Positions 29,606 through 51,213 of a stretch of 64,000 nt of DNA are shown piece after piece. The stretch spans positions 1,302,001 to 1,366,000 of the forward strand of contig BDSL01000001.1 of assembly GCA_003116995.1 (NCBI GenBank). The letters are read 5' to 3'. The notes below the pieces were generated by a model that saw nothing but the letters and a program-made list of their open reading frames with translations, did not search any database and was not told the DNA's origin. Numbering within the stretch: position 1 is the stretch's first letter; every line of letters starts with the position of its first letter. Both the position numbers and the translations under genes were made by a program. The stretch is from Yamagishiella unicocca (taxonomy: Eukaryota > Chlorophyta > Chlorophyceae > Chlamydomonadales > Volvocaceae).

Positions 29606-30774
29606 GCAACGTGCCACCCTTCGAATCTCACAGTGCTGGGGTATGGGGGGAGTTCGTAAACGCGTACTGAAACGCCAAAGCTCATTGTGACGGAATATAT
29701 TTTCACCGATTTTATTTACGTGAAGCATCTTCGGGAGGCCATGGTTACGGCTGGCAGCCTCCACCTGGGGTGACTGCCGTGCTCTTTTTGGCGGCACGCG
29801 TGATGAGCCGGAGTGTCGACAACATTTTACATTGAAGGTTGAAACTGTTCCAATTGCCTAGAAATTTACCTAGGCGTAACACACTAGAGACTATCTTTGA
29901 AGTTAGACGTGTACCGGGTCGGTACCCCTGCCGCGCCGAAGAGCTTCGCGTTTTCTCTCGACTGTAACACCTATCCACCTGTTTGATTTGTGTGCGGAGC
30001 TGGAGGGAATAAACTGGGGCTATCGTCCGGGGAGCTGTGCACCAGGTGAGCCTTGCTGGCGTGGCTCAAGAGCGAGCCGAAGCTTAACATTTATGGTTTT
30101 CAAGATATGGTCAATTGGAGTCTCGGGTTAATTGGGTCCTCAACCCTGGGCGCCCGGTTTGCCATTTGTTGACGCGTGTGGCGGGTCCACGAGGCCAACG
30201 GCAAGCTACTACCCCAGACCTACTCAATTTATGAGCTGAATTATTATCATATTGATGGTGTACTTTAGCGGGCTGAAACGCGATGGCTGAGCCGACACGC
30301 GTGCAGCACTTTTCGGGGGACTTTCCTCGACCGCCAAGATACACTTCGCAACGTGCGTTTCAAAGACCGCACTCCCCTTGGGCATACACCCGTGCACCGT
30401 ATCCTGCCAACTCAGGTCCTCGGCTCACTTTCCAAGACCAGAAAACTGCCGACAATTGTGCAGCGGCTGATGCGTGGTGGTCGCCTTCGGAGCTGGTAAG
30501 CTGAACACGAGATAACTGTGTTAGGACGTATACCTCCTCCGCTCATTAGCTTTTGACGGCCTTTGTTTGACTAAGCGTGGGAAAACCTCGCATTGGCGCA
30601 GAGCGTGATGAACATCAGGTGCTCAAGTCAACCGCACGTCGCTGCCGTGTTCGCGCCCCCATGGGCGCCACTGCCGTGGGGAAGCGTGTAAGCGCACACG
30701 CGGTGGTAGCCGCGCACCGGATACAACGCTCCCCGTTGCTTCGACCCGCGGGGTTTAGGGGTTAAGAACTTCTA
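29606..30774. other. Intergenic spacer
   Basis: Holds the 3' UTR of the PsbQ-like gene and the 5' region of the histone demethylase gene. No exon with family signal was seen. It is AT-richer than the flanks. Confidence 0.5.
29963..29967 (+). terminator. Candidate TGTAA polyadenylation signal
   Basis: TGTAA, 358 nt after the stop of the PsbQ-like gene. It is the first such motif on the sense strand after the stop that I noticed. Confidence 0.4.
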
Positions 30775-39897
<9,123 letters not shown>

Positions 39898-41626
39898 TGG
39901 TCACCGTGACGACGATGATGACGATGGCAATGACGAGGAGCGTTGCGCCACTTGGGTGGGTTGAGGCGGGCAAGCGAGGTGCATAAGAAGAGCTGGCGAT
40001 GCGACGGGGTGGTTGTGAACAGTCTGCCCATCCAGCATAGCAGCCTTGTTGCGTGGCACAGCATTGGTGGAGGCCTGTCGGGCTGTGGGAGTGCGCGTTA
40101 TGGTTGCAATATGCGTTTGTCGAGTACGTGCTGTACTTGCAGCCGGTGTGACAGGTGCTGCACCCTTTGCTAGGGAGCGCCTCCGGTTGTGTTCTTTCGC
40201 CATGTGGGCGATTTGCTTCACCACCCAAACATGGAACGTGAGCGGACCGGCAGAATCACGACCCCGCTTCGGTGTTGGCGTCGTCGTCGAACTATACTCG
40301 CCCCATCCACCTGTGTACTTGGTGCGTCGTGCGCGGTAATACTTCTTTTTGGGCCTCGGTCCACCAAGACCGACGCCTATGCATACGTATAATGACGAGT
40401 TCATGAGCTGTGCTCTTAGCTCTTGCGCCCTTACTCTGGGTGAACGCTGGAGAAATGAGTCGATTGGTACAGGAAGTCGATCGCGGCTGTGGTGCAAGGC
40501 GGCTAGAGGTGGCGCTGGGAAAGCGTTTGTTGGTACCGTAAGGTTGAATGGGGCTGAGCCTTGCCAGCAGTGGGCGCCTTTGGGTTTTGCGCCACTGCCG
40601 CGAGTCCCGCTCCTCACCTGCTGTTTTATCCTCACGTATAACGCTCGGGTTCCGCGACAGTAAGGGTTGCGGTTGGTCAGTGACGTGGCCGGTAATGTTT
40701 GACACTGGTCTTGGCCGGCTTGGTGTGCAATGGGTGTTTTCCACGTGCGGCACCCCAATAATGAAAGCCTCAGCTTTGCAGTGCCGCCGCCTTCTCATTT
40801 CACGTCATCACAGGAGCTGGAAATGCGTGTTTACATGTGATGCGATTGGTGTCGGGATGCCATGCTTGACCGCGTGGCAATACCGCGGGCTTTACTTAAT
40901 GATGGCTTGGTATGGCCTTCTGCGTGAAGAGCTTTCCTGCTGAAAGAACGGGAACGTGCCATTCTCTTCTAGATCCATCGCTCGTTTGTTGCGCGCAATC
41001 ACTTGCAACAAAAATGTCCGCTGCTGGAGGGGTCAAAATGAAACCTGAAAACACAAAGTAACCCCCTCCCAACCCTTCCCAACGTGCCTGTACAACACAA
41101 ACGATAACTTCTACATCCCGACTGTTGTGATGCCATCGAAAACTAACAAAGGGGCACCAAAATACTCGAGCGTTAATCAGGCAGGCAGGTCGCTGGCAAC
41201 GCAATGCGGTGCGGTTGTTATTTCGGCGTTCGTGAAACCCTTCAGCTGCTCGCTGGCGCTGTGAGCGGACAAAAATATTAACAGCATCTAAAGTGCATTG
41301 ATGATCAACCTACACGGCGTGAGGCCTGAGACGAGGTTGGCAGGACGTACACCTGGGCGGCAGTGTTCGCTGCTCCACGGCTACAACTGCTTTTCACGTG
41401 AGTTCTCGACAGACGACATCACTTGTAGTCATACACTACTGGGTTGAGTAACGGTCAGAACTTTATTATTATACTCCCTACGTTCGTAATAGGTCCGCAT
41501 GATAGCGCTTTGTGTTCAACATGGAAAATGTTTTAGACGACCGTAACGTGTTTGCCACGCCCACTTTTTGAATCCCGAACTTTGTAACGGCGTACTGAGG
41601 CGTGTGCCTGGAGCATCTGGGGAGAA
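39898..41626. other. Intergenic spacer
   Basis: About 1.7 kb with the 3' UTR of the demethylase gene and the promoter of the kinase gene. No exon recognised. A TGTAA at 41582-41586 is the only one noticed on the + strand and seems too far to serve the demethylase gene. Confidence 0.5.
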
Positions 41627-44600
41627 ATGGAGGTGAGCGGGAGGTTTCCGGCGCTGCAACTGGGGCGCAACCTCGAATGGTTGGATGTGAAGTCCTCTGA
41701 AGTTACTATTTGAGCTACATATGCGCGTATTAGGGGCTCCCGGGTACTGTTGCGTCTACTGTTCGATGCTCTACCCAGGCATGGCCTGCCGTGCCAAGCC
41801 TTCTTGCAGGAGAATTTGGTTCACCGATTGGAAAATTCTTTAGGAGTCGGTCTGGTTGTACTTTGCCTGTCCCGATACCACCGCGAGGCTTGCTTCGCTG
41901 GCCCCACTTGACCGCGGCTGCTGTGGCCCTAGATTGGTTGGGGGACCACTTTATTTTCCAAAGTTATATGTATAGATGCCTATTCCCAACGTTTTCCGCT
42001 TAGGCGTGAAGCGTATTGAGTGGGTTCGCGGTCTGGGCCGTCCATGTGCCATTACCTGAAAGTCACAATGTCATCGCAGCCTTGGTAGGATTCACCAGAT
42101 CAGTCTGATTTCCTATGTCATTCATGCTCGCATAGCCTCGGCACGGATTCCTTAAACTTTGCCCATACTTTCCTCGCCTACACATCGCTGAGCTTGCGTT
42201 GCGAAACCCGGTGTGCCGCTACTCCTTAAGAAATACGAGTTCCTGAGTCGAACGGGCGAGGGTGCGTACGGGTCTGTATGGCGAGCCCGGGACAAGAACA
42301 CGGGAGCACTCGTCGCCGTGAAGAAAATGAAGGATGTCCCCACAACAGAAGAGGTGCGTGATCCTCGGACTCCACGAGCAGGGATACCACAGCCGGAGGG
42401 GGCCTGCGGCTGCAATGCCCAATCTGCTGTGCCATCGAACACCAGCTACGCGTGAGACCGGGGGAGTGCAGGGACCGTCTATGCGGCAACACCTTTCGGC
42501 GTCTGTGATGCCCTCATACGTGGTGCGTGATGTGTATGTATATGTTGCAACGTTTGGGCTGCTTTACAATACCTTACTGCAGGAGGGGGAAATCGCAATG
42601 CGAGAGGTGCGGGTGCTGCAGCTCGCTAAGCACGTCAATATTGTGAACCTACTGGAGGCGTACAAGAGCCAGAGTGGCAGGCTATATCTGGTCTTTGGTG
42701 AGTCAGCCGGTTTGCAGCCCGCAATGACTAATCAGCGAAGCTTGCATGTATCCGTGTCTGCATCCAGCTCGCCCTGATAAGCTCGTGCTGCATTCCTTTC
42801 TCACTGCCGCCGCTGGTCGGCGTCGGCCACAATGGGTACTTACGGGTATTGTTGCACAACGGCAGCCCAACATAGCTTGTTGCTCAGCTCCGTGCCAGTC
42901 GCAATTGTCAGGTGGGATGCATCCAGGACGCCGTGAAAGCCCCAACTGATTACTCCCGGTCACACTGACCCACCTTCGCCCTGCACCTCGTCAGAGTATG
43001 TGGAGCGCACACTGCTCCAAGAGCTCAAGGCGAACCGCAGCGGCATGCCGCCTGCTGCCATAAAGTCCATCTCCTGGCAGCTACTGCAGTCGCTGGGCTA
43101 CCTGCACCGAAAACAGATCATTCACCGCGACGTCAAACCATCAAACATCCTAATCACCGATGGCGGAGTCGTCAAAATGTGTGACTTCGGGTTCGCACGC
43201 GCCTGCGCCAACACGGCGTCAGACCCAGCGTACACCACCTACGTGGTGACACGCTGGTACCGGCCGCCGGAAGGTGCGCTGCGGCGACGCTGGGTAGCGC
43301 GGGGCATCGACTGCAAGGGAGACGCCACAGAGCAGGTGTAACAGTATGCGGGTATCCACTGGCTGGCTGCGAGCGATGGCTGCGGCGATGGCAGGCGATC
43401 GCCTCGACTCCCGTATCCAAGGCGAGATGCAGTGCCATCCTTATGCTGCTGGCCGTGTATGCTCCTTGCAGTGCTGGTCGGTGACACGTACGGCCCGCCG
43501 GTCGACATCTGGGCCCTCGGTTGCATCTTTGCGGAGATGCTCATGGGCCGGCCGCTGTTCCCCGGCAAGAATCACCACGACCAGTTATGGCTCATCCTAA
43601 AATGCCTGGGCGCGATGACGGAGCGGCAGCTAGACCTCCTGGACGCTGACCCGCAGTTCGCGTGCTTTAGGTTGCCGACACAGTCGGAGATTGAGCCGCT
43701 GGAGCAAAGGCAAGCCCCGGGCTGGGGCTCAGTTTGGGAAAGAGGGAGGGCGCGCCCACCAGCGTACCGGGCGTCTTAGGTTGGAGTAAACCGTTGCGAG
43801 GGCAAGGCGCCGCGCTAAAGCGGTACAACCTTCCTCAGAGCGTCAACCCATGGGCCGGCAGCAATCGTCCAAGTGTAGCATTTCCGCAGGCCGCGCCCGG
43901 TCCTGACCACCGCTTCCCTGGTTGCTGCGCGCAGGCTGGGACACATCAGCCCCACCGCCATGCAGGTCCTGCGCGCCTGCCTGGACCCTGATCCTAAGCA
44001 GCGCGCCTCAGCGGAAGAGCTGCTCGCAATGCCGTACTTCCAGGGCGTCACGCAGGGGCTGCCGGTGGAGGACCTATCCGCGTACCCGGTGAGTGGATGA
44101 CGGACCCCGAGGTCCGGTATGGTGTAGTGTGAGGCCACGTGCTGAAGGGTGCAGTGGGGAGGTGTTGCCTTACGCATACGACTTGGGGCTGGTTTGCGGA
44201 GCAAGCTGAACACGGCAGTTGCTTCAGCGCCACGGTGCCCCCTCCCCTCGGTTTGTCGGCCGTGGATTCGCGGATTCTCTTATCAAACCCCCTCCCCTGC
44301 GGCCTTCCGGGCGGCTCGACGTGCAGGACCCGGAGATGCGGTCCAGGTTAGAGCGGGCGGTGGCGCAGGACCAGGCCATTGCTGCCGGCGCCGCCGCGCG
44401 AGAGGCCGCGCTGCTCGTGCACAGCAGCAGGCGCGTGATTCCGGGGCCGGGAAAGCCGCAGCAGCACACCGCCAGCGCCGCGTCCCCCACGCGCTTGGCC
44501 CTGCAGCAGCTGCAGCAGCAGGCCGGCGCACCCCTGCCGTCCAAGGCGGCTACCGCATCCAAGTTGGACACGTGCTCGGAAGCCCAGCGACCCCCGCTGC

Positions 44601-46426
44601 AGCGTCACATCACCGCCCCAGCGGGCACCATGGCCATACGTATCCAAGCCCAGCAGCAGCAGCTGCAGCCGCTGGCGGACCTGTACGGCCAACAGCATCT
44701 GTTGCCGCAGCGGTCGCGGCCAGGCTCGGAGAGCTCGCAGCACAGCTCGCCAAAGGCGCAGCAATCTTGCTCGGCAAACGGGGCCGGCCCTCAGGGCACC
44801 TTGCTCGGGCCCATGCGCGGCAGGTCGTCCTGGCGCATCAGCGGCGACGGCGGCGGTGACTACGCCGCTGGTCCGCACCTAGCTGCACGGCAACAGACGC
44901 AGGTTTTGCCTGCGGCCGCCAACGGCGCCACCATCCCTGATCCAAGCAGGCTGGGGCCAGACCAGCCCGCACCCACGGTTCGGCCAGCGCACCAGCGGGC
45001 AACCTGGAATGGGTCGGCAGCGCCCAGGAGTAATGTAGGGAGCGGCAGCACAGGGGGCGGCAGCTCTGGCGGCGCGGCCAACGGCGGCGTGGCTGGGTCT
45101 CCTTTCCTGAGCAACTCCTTCAACGACAACTCGGTGGCGTACGACGCGGTTGCCGTACATCGGAAGGCGCACTCGCTGGCAGGCAACGAGGGCCTGCCGC
45201 CAGCTGGCAGCGCCCCCATGGGGATCCGGGGCGCGGCCGGCTTCGCTGGAGTGCAGGGCCGCAGCTTGGCCCCTCCGCTAGCCGTGGGTGCTGCCTCTGG
45301 CAGCAACAGCGCTCCCGCGGGGGCTGGCTTTCAGGCGCCTGCGTCGCAATTTGGCTTCCCCACGACGGCAATCATACACCGCCTGACCCCGTCACCTCCA
45401 CCTGGTGGGTACGGCGGTGGCCTGCGGAGCGCCAACTCGGCGCCGCTGGGCCCCACTCCCGGCGGCAGCCAAGGCCGGGGAAGCCAGGACGGCAGCGGCG
45501 CCGCGCCGCAGCCGAGCTACGCGCCATACGGCAAGCAGCAGCAGGGGCAAGGCGTGGCAGCCATGCACGCAACCGGTACGGCAGTGGCCTTCATCGAAGC
45601 GGAGGCGTCCGAGAGCAGTGTGGCAGACGCAGCGCCACATTACAATGATGGTCGTCGTGCTTCAGACACAGTTTTGTACGCGGCAGCTGCGCTCAGAGAG
45701 GCCAAGAACCGCATTGAGAAGGCCTCGAGCCTCATCCCGGCGGCGCCCAGGCAACAGCATGGCCTTCTGGATGGCGGCAGCGGGCCGCAGGCCGGTGGTA
45801 GCGGCGGCGGTGCCCAAGGGCTCGGCACGTTGCGTACCTCTTCATTTAGCCGGAGCTCTGCTCCGATGCCTAACGGGCCTCCGTCACCAGACGCCAGTGT
45901 GCCGGCAAACCTGCCACCACTGCAGGGCACGCCGCAGCGCCGCATCTCGATGCCGGAATCCGCTGCGTTAGCCGTGATTGCGTCTGGCGGAGGGGCCGCA
46001 GCAAGTGGCGGCGGCAGCAGCAGCCGAGGCAACTCCGCCATCTTGCAGCCATCCGGCGGCGCAGCTTACTCGCAGCGCCAGAACCTCAAGCAGCAGCATG
46101 GACATCACCAGCTTCAGCACCAGCACCAGCTTCATGGGCAGGGAGCGGCCAACGGAAACCTGGTGCAGCAGCCCTATATTGTTGAGGCTGACTTCGTAGA
46201 AGGTGCTAGTAGTGCACACGTTGTGCTGCCTGTTCTTGATGTGGGTTATCCGGGGAAGGCGGTGCGGTTGACGAGTGCGGGTACAGGCCTGGGTGTGGGT
46301 GTGGGCGTCGCGCGGCGTCCCAGCAAGGGATCACTGCGCGTCTTTTGGCCCGATGCGCATTGCAAGCGTGAAGAGGCGTTGAAGACTCTGTTCCTGGAGG
46401 CGGTGCCGGAGGCGAGCGTCCTTTGA
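41627..46426 (+). CDS. CDKL-type (cyclin-dependent-kinase-like) Ser/Thr protein kinase
   Basis: Seven exons: 41627-41632, 42231-42353, 42583-42697, 42995-43273, 43472-43709, 43935-44088, 44327-46426; 1004 aa. Seen: GEGAYGSV glycine loop at 11-18, VAVKK with Lys33, HRDVKPSN with Asp127, DFG at 145-147, and an activation-loop TTY (nt 43234-43242) before [10 protein letters not shown]. The TxY motif and CDFGFAR point to the CDKL family. Known: CDKL kinases (CDKL5/LF5 and relatives) control ciliary length in algae and animals. The catalytic domain ends near aa 300; the remaining ~700 residues are one exon of Gln/Gly/Ser/Ala-rich, probably disordered sequence. The 6-nt first exon (ATGGAG) is a proposal: it gives the usual MEKYEF start and exact CDK2 numbering for Lys33/Asp127/Asp145. 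Its acceptor is AAG. Intron 5 starts with GC. Confidence 0.9.
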
Positions 46427-48248
46427 GCTTGAGCGCTGACAGCCTGCCCAGGCGACAAAAATCAAATCCAACAGGAATTCAATCCTCTTAGTGTTCATTG
46501 CCCTGAACTTAACGCTGTAGCGGACTGTAGCAGAACTGAGTACATGTCACACCGCAAAGCGCGTGAGGCTGTTGAAGATGCCATGGCTCGTGGTTCTCTG
46601 TGCTGCCTGGGAGTGTGGGCAGGCATGAGGCGGCAAAATGTTGACGGTGTATATATATGACCGGGATGTTCTTCCTAAGGATGACTGTGATGTGGAGACT
46701 TCCCTGCGCTAGCCGCTGTCGCGGCGGGTGTGATTCATTTTTCCCTGCCAGTTGGTGAGCATTATGGCAAAACTTTGGCGTTACTGCTGCTGTCCCCACA
46801 AGGCACCAAGGCATTACGACGTTCGCAAATATCCGACCCGGCACTAGCGCTTTCCTGTTTTGTTAATGAAAGCATCTGTGTCGCACACCGTTCCTGTTGA
46901 TCCGAGCTGCCAGTGGGTGCGTAGCCAAGTTCACTTGGGTAGGAGCAACGCCTTGCGCGGGATGTTGTTAACTAATGGCGTGACGGCTCGCTACAATGTC
47001 CACATACCTTTGTTTTGATGATACTGCTGACGCTCTGTTTGCGTATGTGGACGATGTGGTGGCTGGCGCATTGGCGGTCCCTTTTGCAGAGAACATGGAG
47101 GCAGTCCCTGTGATTATATGGTTAGTTAATAACTTGAGGCGTATGTCGCGTGAGGCACAGCACATGTGGTCAGTGACTACATGCACGTAAGGGCCTTACA
47201 TGCTTGCGAGGGGCTTCGAGGCAGGTATTCGCAGGGTTCCCATCATGGGAATCCCATGGGGAAGGGCTGGAGGATTACTAAAAATGGCCTCTGTTCGCAT
47301 GGACAGCTACGTATTATAAAAGCCTTTCGTAGGCTTCGAGCTATATGTAGAAACGCTCAACATAACGACGTTCTTGTGTACATCCCTGCGTACCAACTAT
47401 ACACGGTAAGAACACATCAGCGGCCGTCTTTGGTCTCGGACTTGAGACTGACGGTATGGCTTGGTGCAGGCTCCGGATCCCAAGGTGTAATTCCCGCCAA
47501 GCCGTAGGAGTTGCGTCGACACATATGTTCATCTCCCCTGGGGTAGGGAACCTCGCAGCCTGACGCCCTGACCATAATCTTAAACCCCCCGACCACAAAA
47601 TCGGTGTCCGCCGACCATGCGCCAACTGTCCTTGTCGCGTCAAAGGTTTTTATGCCCCCCCGACCTCAACACATGTACGGCACTTCCAACGACAGGTGCC
47701 GCGTACACGAAATGTATTACGAAAGGACCGGCCGCCTTCGGTTACGAATGTTTTCGTCAATACACCGCTAACAGCCTGGTTTCCGTTCGTTTGTTTTCTC
47801 CCCCTAAAGGGCTCACCTGTACACTTTGCCATCTGCCTGACGAGGTATTAGATATATCGCATTCTGTACCGCATCGCAAATTGCGATGGGCCTTACCAAT
47901 GATGGATACTGGGCCTACGGCGTCTGGGTTGCCATGCTGTGCAGTACACCAGGAAGTGTGGCGTAACTCTTTGCCTGCCCAATGGGTCTTCAAATTTACT
48001 AACATCATATTGCCTCGCATCACGCATGCAATTTTGGTACCCTAAACGCTAAAATTTAGTACCCCTCCGTAAAGCTGTCATAGAGGTTCCGATAACATGC
48101 CTTCTGCTACGTATTAGGTTTCCATTTTTATAGCTGAATTACAAATTGATGCAGTGATGCGGCAGGTATCAACACTCGGACTTATTCCTAGCTGAACGCT
48201 GTACTTGCTTCATACTTTGCTCTATTTCTGCAACCCCAGTGTGGTCGC
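46427..48248. other. Intergenic spacer with a possible reverse-transcriptase scrap
   Basis: About 1.8 kb. One small + strand frame at 46996-47190 (64 aa) contains ADALFAYVDDVVAGA, which resembles the YVDD active-site neighbourhood of copia-type reverse transcriptases. No other domain flanks it. The frame at 47617-48045 is open but unrecognised. Confidence 0.35.
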
Positions 48249-50453
48249 ATGTCAGCAGGGCGAAAGACGACCAATAGTAGCAACGCCGGAGTCCGAGGCT
48301 CACGGACAAATGCGGACGCGGCGAGGAAATGGGTTGCAGAGGAGACACGGGCAGAGGCAAAAGAGATGTTTACTCAACATACGAAGGAAACAAGCAGCTT
48401 GGACGTCCTGTCTCGTTGCAAGAAGCTCAACGAGCTCCTCAGCAGTGTAGGTTCCCATGGCAGCCAGGATGTGGTCATTTGTTGCGCTTCACTGCAAATG
48501 TCCATTATATCTGTCCTTCAAGGTGATGTGTGTAGCTTCGGAAGAGTAGCACATATATGTAAGGTTATTGCTGCATGCATTCGCCGTCGCAGGATGTGCT
48601 GAAGGGCAAGGGCGACCCAAAGGCGCAGCTCAAGGAGATTTTGGGTATCCTACACGCGGGACCGAAGCGACCAGCGTTTTTAGACAAGCCGCCTGTGACA
48701 GCTACCCTTGGAAAGCGAGGCACGGCGTCCGGCAGCACGCCCGAGCAGCTGGTGGCACCCCCTCCCAATCAGGTCGCCCTAAATCCTAAAGGGGCTGATG
48801 AAGCCCGCAGGTACGAATACGCTTGTTGTCGGTGTTTTATTAGTTTGTGCAGGCCCTGGGTATTGAAGGACGTTCTGCGTCCGAAGCACTGCAGGCCCGA
48901 AGTCGTGTCCCGTGGCTTTTCCCACCCTCGCCGTATAGCAGGTCGTCGCAACAACAGCCAGCCACGACGCTGCAGCGGCCATCCGAGGACGTGGAAGATG
49001 TCATCAGCCTGCTGAACAGCGCGTCCCCCCGAAGCCTTCCGTCGCACGCTGCGCCGCATTCCAACCCCCCGCAACACCAGGCCGAAACGCAAATCGAAAA
49101 ACAGCAGAAGGAGGCAGAGCGGCAGCGAAACGCCCAAGAGGCTCACGCGGAGGCGGAACGGGTACGGAAAGTGAAGGAAGCACAGGACGAGGCCGACCGC
49201 CAGCATGCTGCCGCTGCCGCTGATGCGCTTAGGCTACAGCGCCTGCGCCAAAGCGCAGCGCTTTGCATCCAATCGCAATGGCGCGGACACTGTGCGAGGC
49301 GGCTGGCTGCGCAGCGAAGACAGCAGCTGGCCGAGCAGTACGCTGGCGCATGCGTCCTGCAGGCCGCTTGGCGAGCGCGGCGAGTGGCACGTGCCCACCG
49401 CGAGCAACTCACCGCCGCAGGCACGCTGCAGTGTGCTGTGCGTGCGTGGCGTGCGCGTCGGCATCTACATCGCCTGCGTGTGGAGGCCTTCGTACGACAG
49501 CGTGCCGCCCGGATCATCCAACGCGCCTTCTGCGCGTACCGAGCTCGGTACACGCTGGGGCCGCTGCGGGTGCCGCCGCAGGGCGGTCGGCCGCCGAGCT
49601 CTCGTGGCTTTGACGGCTCTGCGCTGCTGGCCAAGCAGCTGCGGCTGCGCAGCGCGGTGGACGCTCGGTTAGCCCCGGAATGCGTGACCGCGAACTCGGG
49701 TGAGTGGGTTGTAAGGATGTGCGCCCCCAGATAAGGAGACAACCGTGATTCTGGGTGATAAAGTCATTCGGGGGGAAAGGCCGGCCAAGGGTGGCTTCAT
49801 TGCGTTGGGAAGGATACTTTACTTAGGTTGTGCGCCACACGGCCTCAAGAAGACAGCGACGGCGCGCGCTTTCATGGGCCATGGCCAGAACCGAGCGGCA
49901 TGGTAAGAATGCTTACGGTTGCCCAGCAGGGTATTTTGCGTGAATGGGAACCCACTTCCACGCATCCAAACATTCACGCGTGTTTCACATTAATTCTCAT
50001 CCACTGAGCGAATTTAACGCTTCCGTCCTAACATCAACCGAGACCGCGACGCTATGTTTCCACGCAGACGATGACAGCGCACGCCAACACCGCACGGTCG
50101 TAACTCACATGGAGCGCGTACGGCAGGTTAGCGCTACTGAGCGCAACCGCCGCTGTGATGTAAGCGAGCGCGTGATCATGGTGGCGAGTGAGCACCGAGA
50201 CAACACAGAGGCGCTAGCCATCGCACGGCAGGGTTTCGGAGTATCTACTCCCCGAACACCGTCGGCGTCGTGGATTCCGCCGGTTGACGGTGGCCCGCAA
50301 GATAGTCGCAGAGGCAGCGGAAGCTGGCCAGGTTCTGAGGCCGGTGGACAACCGCACCCGACGGCGTCGAACGCCGACGCAGCACTGGCGGTGGGAAGTC
50401 TGGGGACGCGCCCGTCGAGTGGCCTGCGACATATGCAGGGCAGCACGGGGTAG
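48249..50453 (+). CDS. IQ-motif (calmodulin-binding type) coiled-coil protein
   Basis: Four exons: 48249-48446, 48593-48810, 48942-49699, 50068-50453; 519 aa, phases consistent. Seen: a charged helical N-terminus; a Pro-rich middle; an Ala/Glu/Gln/Arg-rich helix at about aa 185-240; then four IQ-like motifs between about aa 244 and 340 (AALCIQSQWRGHCARR, GACVLQAAWRARR, AGTLQCAVRAWRARR, AARIIQRAFCAYRARY). Known: IQ motifs bind calmodulin or centrin, and such proteins are common at centrioles and flagella. The partner and place are inferred only. The acceptor of exon 3 was chosen at 48941 because it alone restores phase and sits after a polypyrimidine tract. I do not recognise a named orthologue. 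Confidence 0.78.
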
Positions 50454-50763
50454 CTTTCTTCGCCAACTAGGGAAACCACTCGACGGTATGGTGCCCCGAC
50501 CCGGTGTGTAGATGAACGTTTAGTCCTTGCTATATGGTGTACCAGCATCTGCAAATTCCCGAAATGCCAATGTCTCGTCTCCTGCAGTGTTCCATTTGTA
50601 CTTCCACCGGGAACGTCCAGGTGCTGGGAATGTAGGTGTGCAGAGAGAGTAGGTTCCTAGAAGTAGAGCAATGTCGAGAGCTTCCTGAACATATTGGAGT
50701 CTCAAAAATTCGTAGACCACAGCTGTCGACAATCCCCTTTATTCAGGTTCATGCATGATTGCG

Positions 50764-50768
50764 TGTAA
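50764..50768 (+). terminator. Candidate TGTAA polyadenylation signal (IQ gene)
   Basis: TGTAA on the + strand, about 310 nt after the IQ gene stop. Confidence 0.4.
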
Positions 50769-50965
50769 ACAGTGCCCTATGAAGCCCACAATGGACGGTG
50801 CAAAATGTGACCTATGCTTCCTACATGAACTGGGTTTGGATGTAAGCGAATCATAGGTCTAGGGAGGTTACAAGACCTTCGGCAACCTGTAAAGAGTTTT
50901 GTGCCCATTCATCTGGAGCCCTAAGAAACGCTACAGGTCACACATGCTGCTTTTGGACAAGCATA

Positions 50966-50970
50966 TTACA
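50966..50970 (-). terminator. Candidate TGTAA polyadenylation signal (UDP-xylose synthase)
   Basis: TTACA on the + strand, so TGTAA in the sense of the - strand gene, about 245 nt after its stop at 51214. Confidence 0.4.
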
Positions 50971-51213
50971 GCACGTCGCTCTCTTTCCGCATATGGACAC
51001 CAATATTGGTCCTGTGCGGTCACTTCGAAACCAAATAATATTGGAAATCACCGCTGCACATCCCCTCTGCGACTGAGGGAAAATCATACCCTCCCATCGC
51101 CACGAATCCACTGAGTTGTATGCCACACCCGCACATGCGCTAGCTACGCAGTAACCCAAACACGACGGTGACCCGTCAGTCAGCGCCTACACCCACACCA
51201 GGCGACTGTTCGT

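Larger units (their letters stand above)
50454..51213. other. Convergent 3' region
   Basis: Lies between the stops of two convergent genes (IQ protein and UDP-xylose synthase). It carries a candidate poly(A) signal for each strand and no other feature I can support. Confidence 0.5.
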
